Part shown: positions 1-5,747 of the stretch, in pieces
Layout: the number at the start of each line of letters is the position of its first letter
Numbering within the stretch: the first letter of the stretch is position 1
Origin: an uncultured Caryophanales bacterium
GTDB taxonomy: Bacteria > Bacillota_I > Bacilli_A > RF39 > UBA660
DNA: 34,236 nucleotides
Direction of reading: 5' to 3'
Assembly: GCA_905206805.1 (NCBI GenBank)
Contig: CAJLIR010000012.1
Location: forward strand, 1 to 34,236
Notes under the pieces: generated by a model
Seen by the model: the letters and a program-made list of their open reading frames with translations, nothing else
Database searches by the model: none
What the model was told of the DNA's origin: nothing
Position numbers and translations under genes: made by a program

Positions 1-23
1 ACAACACCTGAACCTACTGTTCT
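1..23 (-). other. Candidate attL core: 3'-end fragment of tuf (EF-Tu)
   Basis: Read on the minus strand from base 23 to 1, the codons give R-T-V-G-S-G-V and the start of V, the highly conserved C-terminal stretch of bacterial EF-Tu. The same frame meets a TAG stop at 29-27, so the homology ends abruptly at about base 26 and phage-like sequence begins. This is what an attachment site inside the 3' end of a host gene would look like, with the rest of tuf lying outside the window to the left. The integrase at the other end of the element fits. The match is only 23 bases, so the call is an inference. Confidence 0.45.
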
Positions 24-39
24 GTTCTAATATTATTAT

Positions 40-151
40 ACATTTTCAAACACTCTTGAAATGCTTATATTTCAACATTTATTGTTTTTACATTTTCCAA
101 CATTTTTAATCATTTTTGTACTAGAGTGGGAAAAAAGTGGGAAAGTGGGAA
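40..151. repeat. Short direct repeats, possible integrase arm sites
   Basis: Next to the candidate att core are two sets of short repeats. One is a CATTTT-C-AACA-like motif near 41-51, 68-77 and 91-102. The other is three copies of AGTGGGAA at 125-132, 136-143 and 144-151. Tyrosine recombinases with an N-terminal arm-binding domain use such repeats beside the core, so arm-type sites are a plausible reading. No gene with a ribosome binding site is visible in 1-150. Confidence 0.35.
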
Positions 152-153
152 TT

Positions 154-255
154 TTATTTATTCCTATTAAATTCATCTTGCACACCCTTTTTGTAAATCT
201 TGTTTGAATATCTTTTAAATATATGTAATAATATTTTGTCAAATAAATTCAACAT
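154..255 (-). CDS. Small hypothetical protein, 33 aa
   Basis: An ATG at 255 follows a strong GGAGG (260-264) at good spacing and opens 33 codons to a TAA at 154. The product is basic with an N-terminal amphipathic or hydrophobic helix (MLNLFDKILLHIF) and a C-terminal K-I-Y-K-K-G-V segment. Small proteins of this general look occur at the ends of Firmicute prophages. I do not recognise a function. The ribosome binding site is the main support. Confidence 0.5.
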   Translation of the reverse strand: MLNLFDKILLHIFKRYSNKIYKKGVQDEFNRNK

Positions 256-320
256 ATTACCTCCTTCTTTTATTCATTGGAGATATCTCTATTTTTATTA
301 TACCATATTATGTAAAATAA

Positions 321-346
321 AATAACTATACTGGACAATAGTTATT
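321..346 (-). terminator. Hairpin, likely terminator of the 55-aa gene
   Basis: A 9-bp perfect inverted repeat (AATAACTAT at 321-329, ATAGTTATT at 338-346, 8-nt loop) lies downstream of the minus-strand gene at 401-568. Minus-strand transcription past the hairpin enters a T-rich tract. The stem is all but one A-T pairs, so it may be weak. Confidence 0.45.
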
Positions 347-400
347 ATCTTATTTTTCCCTAGTGTTACTTGTGTTACATAATTCGACAAAATTCGACTT

Positions 401-568
401 TTACTTTAAACTTTCTATTAATTTATCCATATATTCATTTGCAATATCTTTTTTTATATTTAAACTTTTCTTTTTAATATCTATATATTTTAATACACTT
501 TCTAATTCCTCATGTTTTATATATTCTTCTATCTTATTTAACATTTCTATTATTTCTACATTATTCAT
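401..568 (-). CDS. Small hypothetical protein, 55 aa
   Basis: An ATG at 568 is preceded by GAGG (576-579). The product (starting MNNVEIIEMLNKIEEYIK) is charged and predicted to be entirely helical, with heptad-like spacing of Ile, Leu and Met. It has its own promoter (599-626) and hairpin (321-346), so it looks like an independent unit, divergent from the XRE gene at 717. Its place next to the candidate att end suits a gene expressed in the lysogen. Function unknown. Confidence 0.55.
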   Translation of the reverse strand: MNNVEIIEMLNKIEEYIKHEELESVLKYIDIKKKSLNIKKDIANEYMDKLIESLK

Positions 569-598
569 AATAGCACCTCACTACTTAACTTTGAGTAT

Positions 599-626
599 AT
601 TATAACATAAATACCTATATTGTAAA
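599..626 (-). promoter_or_regulatory. Promoter for the 55-aa gene
   Basis: On the minus strand a -35 TTTACA (626-621) is separated by 16 bases from a perfect -10 TATAAT (604-599). Transcription would start near 591, about 25 bases before the ATG at 568. Confidence 0.5.
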
Positions 627-716
627 ATAGTTATCTTCAATTTAACTCAAATAGCAGATAGTTAAAATCTTTGTTACTTTCTTTTAAAATAGATATATTA
701 GGAGGAGGTGATTAAG

Positions 717-959
717 ATGATACAATTAAAAGTAAATGAATTATTGAAAAAACAAAAGAAAACGAAATATTGGTTTGTAAAAAATATGGAAGGAGGTTAT
801 CAATCACTTACAAGAATGATGAATAATGAAACTAATAGTATAAAATTTGATACATTGGAAAAAATGTGTGATTTATTTAATTGTGAAATTGGAGACATTA
901 TTGTCAGAAAAAAAGGAAAGAAAAAAAATAAGAATAGAGGTAAAATAAAAGATGAGTAA
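717..959 (+). CDS. XRE/Cro-type helix-turn-helix regulator, 80 aa
   Basis: Small Cro/C1-type DNA-binding protein. The pattern is typical: an N-terminal helix (LKVNELLKKQKKTKYWFVKN), a recognition segment around GGYQSLTRMMNNETNSI, then a helix F-D-T-L-E-K-M-C-D-L-F-N-C-E-I-G-D-I. The C-terminus is a lysine-rich tail. The frame opens with a GTG at 708, but GGAGGAGG at 701-708 overlaps that codon and is ideally placed for the ATG at 717, which I chose. Its end overlaps the mini-MutS start by 8 bases, so the two are translationally coupled. It probably controls its own two-gene operon, which is a guess from context. Confidence 0.8.
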   Translation: MIQLKVNELLKKQKKTKYWFVKNMEGGYQSLTRMMNNETNSIKFDTLEKMCDLFNCEIGDIIVRKKGKKKNKNRGKIKDE

Positions 960-1335
960 ATTAATGAAGCAATATCAAGAATTAAAAAAAGAAGATCCTA
1001 ATTTAATTTATATTTTTCAAGTAGGAATATTCTATAATATATTAAACGAAGATGCACGAATAGTATCTAATGAAATTGGTTTGAAATTAACCGACTTAAG
1101 TCCTGAAATTATAAAGTGTGGCTTTCCAATCTCCAAATTGGATAAATACACACAATTACTTGATTCTCATAACTTAAAATATAAATTAGTTTCTACCCAT
1201 ACATCTTCTAATCAAAATACTTCTTACGATGATATTATAAAAAAAATTGAAAATATAGACTTAAATAATACAACTTGTAAAGAAGCTTTTGACATACTAT
1301 ATAATATACAGCAAAATTTAAAAAATATACAATAA
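952..1335 (+). CDS. Stand-alone mini-MutS (mismatch-recognition domain I-like), 127 aa
   Basis: Residues 1-70 follow the N-terminal mismatch-binding domain of MutS: MKQYQELKKEDPN, then a G-x-F-Y motif (VGIFYNIL, residues 24-31), D-A-R, G-L-K-L-T, C-G-F-P and a K-Y-x-x-L-L segment. In MutS the Phe-x-Glu wedge that probes the mismatch sits here. Phe27 is kept but the Glu is Asn29. Residues 93-125 (SYDDIIKKIENIDLNNTTCK, then EAFDILY) resemble the extreme C-terminus of MutS after the ATPase, so this looks like the two ends of MutS without clamp or ATPase. MutS-like small proteins (MSL) are a known accessory class of some diversity-generating retroelements, and this prophage has one 2.4 kb away. 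It is co-transcribed with the XRE gene, on the strand opposite to the DGR. Confidence 0.75.
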   Translation: MSKLMKQYQELKKEDPNLIYIFQVGIFYNILNEDARIVSNEIGLKLTDLSPEIIKCGFPISKLDKYTQLLDSHNLKYKLVSTHTSSNQNTSYDDIIKKIENIDLNNTTCKEAFDILYNIQQNLKNIQ

Positions 1336-1350
1336 AATGTAAAAATAAAA

Positions 1351-1402
1351 AAAATCGCAAAAAATCGAGCCACGAGGTTTCGATTTAAGCGATTTTTATT
1401 TT
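1351..1402. terminator. Bidirectional terminator between convergent genes
   Basis: The outer stem AAAATCGC (1351-1358) pairs with GCGATTTT (1389-1396). An inner stem AAATCGA (1362-1368) pairs with TCGATTT (1380-1386). The structure is flanked by an A-run on the left and a T-run on the right, so it can stop transcription from the mini-MutS gene and from the endolysin gene on the other strand. Confidence 0.8.
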
Positions 1403-1424
1403 TAATTAGATAAGTTATATACCT

Positions 1425-2501
1425 TTAATATTTTAATACTTGTCCCGGATATATTGTATATGGTGATTTTATTCCATTTTTATCTGCAATAGTCTTCCAG
1501 TTGATTCCTAGCTTTGCCCCAATTCCTGATAATGTATCACCTGATTTTACAGTATAGCTTTTTGATGATGAACTTGAACCACATTTACTATTAACTATTG
1601 CTTGAATTGTATTGTAGTCATAACCTGCTGCCGTTAATTTTTCTTTTCTTGTTTGTCCAACATCCCATTTTCCTGCAATAACTTCATTTGCAATTTCTTC
1701 ATTAGATTTTTTAGATGATGCACCTAAAATCTCATTAACTCTATTTTGGACAGCATTATAATCATAACCTGCTGAAGTTAATCTTTGTTTTCTATCGTTT
1801 CCATTTCCCCATTGTTGATTAATAACTTCTTGAGCTAAATCATCAATAGATTTTGTTGGTGTTGGAGATGTTGTATTTGAACTTTCTGTATTTATCATTG
1901 ATGGATAATCTTTGAAAGATTCATTCATATCAACATTTCCTGATATTCCATTAACTTTTCCTGATGATGTATATTGCCATAATCCATAAGTATTATGATC
2001 AAATTTTGATGAAGCAGATGTTGACCACCATGCCATCCATTTATCAAATCTATTTAACTTTGAAGAATTTAATTTTGAATCAAACCATGATTTTGAAGCA
2101 TATATTGCTGCATAATATCCTGCCTCTTCAAACATTAAACATTCTTTTTCACAAATTGAAACTAATGTATCATTTGAAGGCATACCATATTTTGCTTTAT
2201 AACCATCTGCATCTTCCATATCAATTATAACTGGAAATTTTATTTTATTTTTATATGGTGCTAGTGCTTTTATTACTAAATTTGCTTCGTTAATAGCATT
2301 GTCTATATTTAACGCATAAGAATACGTATAAACACCAAATGGAATTCCTACTCTTATACATTCCTCAATATTTCTTATTGCTTTTGAATCTACTGCACTT
2401 TGACCATAACTAATTCTAATTATAGCAAATTCAATTCCTGATGCTTTTACTGCATCCCAATTAATATTACCCTGATGGGCTGATACATCTATACCTCTCA
2501 T
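1425..2501 (-). CDS. Endolysin: GH25 muramidase with two Cpl-7 repeats and LysM
   Basis: Cell-wall hydrolase that cuts the glycan strand (N-acetylmuramidase) to release progeny. Residues 1-200 are a GH25 domain with the expected acids: Asp5 in the opening GIDVSAHQG, Asp94 and Glu96 in IDMED, and Asp191 in GNVDMN. Two CW_7 (Cpl-7-type) repeats follow at about 218-260 and 266-308, each ending in a G-Y-D-Y-N-x-x-Q motif. These bind muropeptide rather than choline. A LysM domain covers about 315-358 (YTVKSGDTLSGIG). There is no signal peptide, so export relies on the holin at 2664-2918. The gene has its own GGAGG and overlaps by one base the stop of a 23-codon ORF just upstream. Confidence 0.95.
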   Translation of the reverse strand: MRGIDVSAHQGNINWDAVKASGIEFAIIRISYGQSAVDSKAIRNIEECIRVGIPFGVYTYSYALNIDNAINEANLVIKALAPYKNKIKFPVIIDMEDADGYKAKYGMPSNDTLVSICEKECLMFEEAGYYAAIYASKSWFDSKLNSSKLNRFDKWMAWWSTSASSKFDHNTYGLWQYTSSGKVNGISGNVDMNESFKDYPSMINTESSNTTSPTPTKSIDDLAQEVINQQWGNGNDRKQRLTSAGYDYNAVQNRVNEILGASSKKSNEEIANEVIAGKWDVGQTRKEKLTAAGYDYNTIQAIVNSKCGSSSSSKSYTVKSGDTLSGIGAKLGINWKTIADKNGIKSPYTIYPGQVLKY

Positions 2502-2572
2502 TACTCTTCACCTCCAAATTCATTCTCATTCCTTTGGATTTCTCCATTTCCTAAAACTTCGTTTTCTTCCAT
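2501..2572 (-). CDS. Possible 23-codon leader ORF before the endolysin
   Basis: An ATG at 2572 after a GGAGG (about 2580-2584) opens 23 very acidic codons (MEENEVLGNGEIQRNENEF...) whose TAA overlaps the endolysin ATG by one base. The endolysin ribosome binding site lies inside this ORF. It may serve translational coupling or simply be a tiny gene. No conserved domain is visible. Confidence 0.4.
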   Translation of the reverse strand: MEENEVLGNGEIQRNENEFGGEE

Positions 2573-2596
2573 GAAAATTCCTCCTTATAAAAAACT

Positions 2597-2629
2597 ATAC
2601 TGGAAGAATTTTTATTTTTCTTCCAGTAT
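2597..2629 (-). terminator. Hairpin between holin and endolysin, likely (partial) terminator
   Basis: A 12-bp perfect inverted repeat (ATACTGGAAGAA at 2597-2608, TTCTTCCAGTAT at 2618-2629) is followed on the minus strand by TAGTTTTTTATA, a fair T-tract. It lies inside the lysis cassette, so it could lower endolysin transcription relative to holin. Confidence 0.6.
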
Positions 2630-2663
2630 TTTAAAATTGCAAGAATAACTCTCTTGTATTAAA

Positions 2664-2918
2664 TTATTGATTTTTAGCATCATATAATACAGTAGCAGTA
2701 CCAATTCCACCCAATGCAGTAACCACTGCTTGTATTATACTATTTGCATCTAATCCCTCAATATGAATTACACAACCTATTACTGTTGCTATAATTCCTA
2801 TCAAAATATTTTGTATTGGAATGGGTAATGTTTCGTTCCATCCAAAATGCTTTGATATTTTGCCTAAAACATAAGTAAATAACGTTGTTATAACATATAC
2901 TAATAATTGAACAGTCAT
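2664..2918 (-). CDS. Phage holin, 84 aa
   Basis: Small membrane protein that permeabilises the cytoplasmic membrane at the end of infection. Two or three hydrophobic segments are visible: residues about 3-18 (VQLLVYVITTLFTYVLG), 37-52 (NILIGIIATVIGCVIH) and 62-78 (IIQAVVTALGGIGTATV). The size and the position between an XhlA-like gene and the endolysin fit a Firmicute phage holin. A good GGAGG precedes the start. Confidence 0.85.
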   Translation of the reverse strand: MTVQLLVYVITTLFTYVLGKISKHFGWNETLPIPIQNILIGIIATVIGCVIHIEGLDANSIIQAVVTALGGIGTATVLYDAKNQ

Positions 2919-2941
2919 TGTTTTTTCCTCCTTTCTTTTTT

Positions 2942-3259
2942 CTAGTGATTGCTATGTTCTAATCTAGTAATTATCTCATCTATTCTTTTGTGTGCTTGTT
3001 TACAACTTTCTTCCACTCTCGTAGTTCTATCTCTATTTTCTTTTACATCATCTTTAATTGATGTTATTTCTTTCTTTATATCATCTATGCCATTTGATAT
3101 AGATTTCAATTCAGTTAGAACTGTAGCCATTTGTGTTGCATCTTCTTTTACATCTTCTGTAGTATCTTTTTTCCCATTTCTTAATATATTATAAATTATT
3201 GTTATTACTGCTATTGCTACAGAAACTATACTAATAAGTGTAGATATTTCAATAACCAT
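2942..3259 (-). CDS. XhlA-like membrane-anchored coiled-coil protein, 105 aa
   Basis: One N-terminal transmembrane helix (residues about 5-25, TLISIVSVAIAVITIIYNIL) is followed by a long charged coiled coil to the C-terminus. The layout and position directly before the holin match hemolysin XhlA-type proteins, which act with the holin in lysis in PBSX-like phages. The assignment rests on topology and gene order. There is no catalytic motif. Confidence 0.6.
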   Translation of the reverse strand: MVIEISTLISIVSVAIAVITIIYNILRNGKKDTTEDVKEDATQMATVLTELKSISNGIDDIKKEITSIKDDVKENRDRTTRVEESCKQAHKRIDEIITRLEHSNH

Positions 3260-3287
3260 AACTTTTCCTCGCTTTCATTTGATAAAA

Positions 3288-3314
3288 AAATAAACACCTA
3301 ATAGGTGTTTATTT
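3288..3314 (-). terminator. Terminator at the end of the structural operon
   Basis: A 12-bp perfect stem (AAATAAACACCT at 3288-3299, AGGTGTTTATTT at 3303-3314) with a 3-nt loop is followed on the minus strand by a run of seven T residues. It overlaps the stop of the XkdX gene and separates the tail genes from the lysis cassette. Confidence 0.85.
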
Positions 3315-3452
3315 ATAATCTTCTCCTGTTATTTCCTTATATTCTTCTTTTGTTATCCATTTTTCAACTGCATTATATACTCTTGCTTCATTCCAAATTC
3401 TATTATCATAATATTTTTTTACCTTTTCAAAATTTTTGCTATGTTCATTCAT
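3309..3452 (-). CDS. XkdX family protein, 47 aa
   Basis: Short protein containing V-K-K-Y-Y-D-N-R-I-W-N, then V-x-N-A-V-E-K-W-I-T-K-E-E-Y-K-E-I-T-G-E, the signature of the XkdX family found at the end of tail or baseplate operons in Firmicute phages. The role is unknown. The ATG at 3452 follows GGAGGTG, and the ribosome binding site overlaps the end of the upstream 106-aa gene. Confidence 0.85.
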   Translation of the reverse strand: MNEHSKNFEKVKKYYDNRIWNEARVYNAVEKWITKEEYKEITGEDYK

Positions 3453-3455
3453 TGA

Positions 3456-3776
3456 CTACACCTCCTCAAGATCAACATCAGTCATCATTGCTAGATATTC
3501 TATATCTGCTTTTGTTTTTATTTTATCAATTTCATCAGCAGATAATTGTCTTAATACAAAATAATAGCCATCTTCATAATGAACAATTTGTACTAATTCT
3601 ACATGTTCAAGTTCTTCAGATGTTTTATCAGTTTCATTTTCAATTGTAATTTTTGATAATTTACCTTTAAAATCATCTTCAGTTATTTTTGTTTTTGAAA
3701 TATAATTATTTCCACTCAATTTTAAGTCTTTAAGTTGTGTTCCATCAGATAACGTAATTTTCCATGATTTTTCCAT
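3456..3776 (-). CDS. Phage protein of unknown function, 106 aa
   Basis: Opens at ATG 3776 after GGAGG with correct spacing. That start lies inside the reverse transcriptase gene, so the two overlap by 55 bases in different frames. The protein begins like a small beta domain (SWKITLSDGTQLKDLKLSGN) and ends in an acidic helix. Genes of this size commonly sit just before XkdX in related prophages, which suggests a small baseplate or tail-tip accessory protein. No domain is recognised. Confidence 0.65.
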   Translation of the reverse strand: MEKSWKITLSDGTQLKDLKLSGNNYISKTKITEDDFKGKLSKITIENETDKTSEELEHVELVQIVHYEDGYYFVLRQLSADEIDKIKTKADIEYLAMMTDVDLEEV

Positions 3777-4840
3777 TTCGGTACCTCCTTAAATAAATCA
3801 TAATATAATTGCGACATATTACTTATTTGTTGCATTGACATTTTTTTATAATTTCCTGCCATCCAACTTTTAAAACTATTTTCTATATCGTTACTTTTCA
3901 TTTTTCCTTTGTCCAATAGTCTTTTGTATGCTTTTAGTTTTCTTCTTTCTCGAGTTACTGTTTTTGTACTTATCTTTTTTATTATTCTTCCTGTTGGTGT
4001 TAGTGAATAATTTATTTGTAATACTTTAAATTGTTGAGATAATTTTACTATTCTTGTTTTCCTATCATTAACTATTAATCCTAGTTTACTTGATATAATT
4101 TTTATTTCTTTTAGTAATTGCTTTAAAAATTCTTTATCTTGATGAATGATATAACTATCATCCGTATATCTTCCATAATATTTGCATCCTCTAACAATTT
4201 TTATATAATTGTCTATTTGTGATGGATACGAAATTCCTATATTTTGAGATGGTTGACTTCCAATATCTACGCCTTTTCCATTTTTATTATCTATATTAAA
4301 TACATCAAATAGATTTTTTAAAATCCACATAGTAATTTTTGCTTCTTCAGGGTTTACTTTTCTTAAAAAATATTGTAACTTCTTTAAACATAAATCATGA
4401 GGAATACTTGCATAATATCCGCTAAAATCAATTAACAATATGTATCCCTCATTACTTTTATATTTTCTATAATATTGATGTAAGTGTGTTTCAAATCTTT
4501 TTCTATGAAAAGCCACACCTCTATTCTTTTGACTTGCACCATTATCATAGATTAAATATGGAGAAATAGCTGGACTTAAAACATTATCGCAAAGTAAATG
4601 ATTAATTGTTTTATCAACCATATTATTACTTGTAATATGTCTTATTTTTCCTCGTTCATTTATAGTAAATTTTTTTCCTGCTACTGGTTTATATTTCCAC
4701 TCTTTCAAATCTTTTAAAATTTGTGCTGTTTCTATCAAATGGTTCATTTCGAACAATTGTGATTGATATTTAAAAGGTGCTCCTTGAATTGCCTTTGTTC
4801 CAGCTTCATAAATTTTATTTGCATCATAAAAAATATTCAT
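3722..4840 (-). CDS. DGR reverse transcriptase, 372 aa
   Basis: Copies the template RNA into cDNA with errors at adenines, which then replaces the variable repeat in the target gene. Reverse transcriptase motifs are clear (numbering from the chosen start): catalytic Asp138 in LLIDFSGYYASI, a motif-4-like GSQPSQNIG at 194-202, the active-site box YTDD at 225-228, and the thumb-like LQINYSLTPTGRII near 274-287. The frame is open from 4882, but ATG 4840 gives the natural N-terminus (MNIFYDANKIYEAG). The ribosome binding site is weak (AAAGTGA), so expression may be low. The C-terminus overlaps the next gene by 55 bases. The Avd gene, TR and VR alongside identify it as a DGR enzyme rather than a retron or group II intron RT. 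YTDD is a variant of the more usual Y-x-DD. Confidence 0.93.
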   Translation of the reverse strand: MNIFYDANKIYEAGTKAIQGAPFKYQSQLFEMNHLIETAQILKDLKEWKYKPVAGKKFTINERGKIRHITSNNMVDKTINHLLCDNVLSPAISPYLIYDNGASQKNRGVAFHRKRFETHLHQYYRKYKSNEGYILLIDFSGYYASIPHDLCLKKLQYFLRKVNPEEAKITMWILKNLFDVFNIDNKNGKGVDIGSQPSQNIGISYPSQIDNYIKIVRGCKYYGRYTDDSYIIHQDKEFLKQLLKEIKIISSKLGLIVNDRKTRIVKLSQQFKVLQINYSLTPTGRIIKKISTKTVTRERRKLKAYKRLLDKGKMKSNDIENSFKSWMAGNYKKMSMQQISNMSQLYYDLFKEVPKWKNHGKLRYLMEHNLKT

Positions 4841-4990
4841 AAAAATCACTTTAATAGTATTACTGGTCGTAACCAAATACATAATGATTAGTATTTATCA
4901 ATTCTGCTATTGAAGGGATAATCTTTCCTTTCCTTTTCCCATATCCATACGATGGAATCAAGTCCATATAAATAAATTGTATGGGTTGTG

Positions 4991-5084
4991 AAATCAGGAC
5001 GAACACCGTTGACATTCGAAGCGTTGTTGTAACTCGAATTACCATTGTTGCTGACATTCGCGAAATTCGTAGAAGAAACGACAT
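4991..5084 (-). repeat. DGR template repeat (TR), non-coding
   Basis: This stretch aligns without gaps to 5761-5854 over 94 bases. The copies differ at 16 sites, and at every one TR has A on the minus (coding) strand (T as printed). None of the ~70 non-adenine positions differs. That is the hallmark of adenine-specific mutagenic homing. It lies between the Avd and RT genes, the usual place. A short open frame crosses it (ATG 5088), but its asparagine-rich translation is simply the unmutated VR sequence with AAC/AAT codons, which allow maximal diversification, so I read it as template RNA. Confidence 0.95.
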
Positions 5085-5105
5085 ACAAAGATTACCCACT
5101 AATTA

Positions 5106-5618
5106 TTATTTTTTTATATTTTTTAAAAACCTATTGTCAGTTTGTCGAAGTGATTTTATCATATTAAATTCTTTTTGAATTTCTAGAACCAAATTCATAT
5201 ACTTATTCAAATCAGCATATAAACATTCTCCTGCATATTGCAATTCATCTTGAAGTGCATTACAACAAGCCATAGCTCTGTCCATTTCTATACGTCTTTC
5301 TTCAAACTCTGACATATATGTTGGAAATATTGTATTTGCAATTCTTAAATGCCTACTTATTCCTGTTGCTAATTCTATTACATTGTCTGATACTCTATTT
5401 ATTTGATTTCTATAAAATTTATACATATTTTCTTTTATTCTTATTTGTTCCTTTTCATCAAGTCCTTTTATTCTATTGTTTATTTTCTCTTCTATTTTTG
5501 AAAATGTTATATAAAAATTATTTTCTGCTAAATTTGTTACTGCCATTCTTATCATATATGCATTATGAATTGTTTGCAATTTTGATTCTTTTCTTTCACT
5601 TTTCTTTATCTCTGACAT
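5106..5618 (-). CDS. avd: DGR accessory variability protein (Avd-like), 170 aa
   Basis: All-helical basic protein, about 170 residues, between the target gene and the TR/RT. Avd proteins form a pentameric four-helix-bundle barrel that binds the RT and template RNA and is required for mutagenic homing. The sequence shows four long amphipathic helices (about 15-35, 39-75, 77-112 and 115-165), with a 23S-IVP-like look in the second half (MDRAMACCNALQDELQYAGE). The length is somewhat longer than classical Avd (about 128 aa). The ATG at 5618 has its nearest GGAG about 18 bases upstream, unusually far, so initiation may be weak. The assignment is by context and fold pattern. Confidence 0.8.
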   Translation of the reverse strand: MSEIKKSERKESKLQTIHNAYMIRMAVTNLAENNFYITFSKIEEKINNRIKGLDEKEQIRIKENMYKFYRNQINRVSDNVIELATGISRHLRIANTIFPTYMSEFEERRIEMDRAMACCNALQDELQYAGECLYADLNKYMNLVLEIQKEFNMIKSLRQTDNRFLKNIKK

Positions 5619-5717
5619 TGTAAAATAATACTATTTCTCCTTTTCTATTTTTTCAACAGAAATTATATCATTTTTATTTTCTTATTTTAACTATCTTGAA
5701 AGCTAACTATACTATAT

Positions 5718-5738
5718 GACAGGGCATAAAGCCCTGTC
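5718..5738 (-). promoter_or_regulatory. Hairpin/cruciform just past VR, DGR target-site element
   Basis: A perfect 8-bp inverted repeat (GACAGGGC at 5718-5725, GCCCTGTC at 5731-5738, 5-nt loop) starts 9 bases after the stop codon of the variable protein. In the Bordetella phage BPP-1 DGR, an 8-bp-stem hairpin downstream of the VR homing site stimulates retrohoming. Size and place agree here. There is no T-run after it on the minus strand, so a terminator role is unlikely. Confidence 0.75.
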
Positions 5739-5747
5739 GATGTCTGA

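Noticed and set aside
363..605. Plus-strand open frame of 80 codons
   Set aside because: It runs antisense to the 55-aa gene with its own promoter and ribosome binding site, has no start signal, and is a Phe/Ile/Ser-rich shadow of AT-rich DNA.
4888..5088. Open frame of 66 codons across the TR, with an ATG at 5088
   Set aside because: Its translation is just the unmutated VR sequence with many Asn codons, then unrelated residues. No ribosome binding site precedes it. Better explained as template RNA.
5718..5738. Possible rho-independent terminator after the variable gene
   Set aside because: There is no T-tract after the stem on the minus strand, and Avd and RT lie further downstream in the same direction. 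The DGR homing hairpin explanation fits better.
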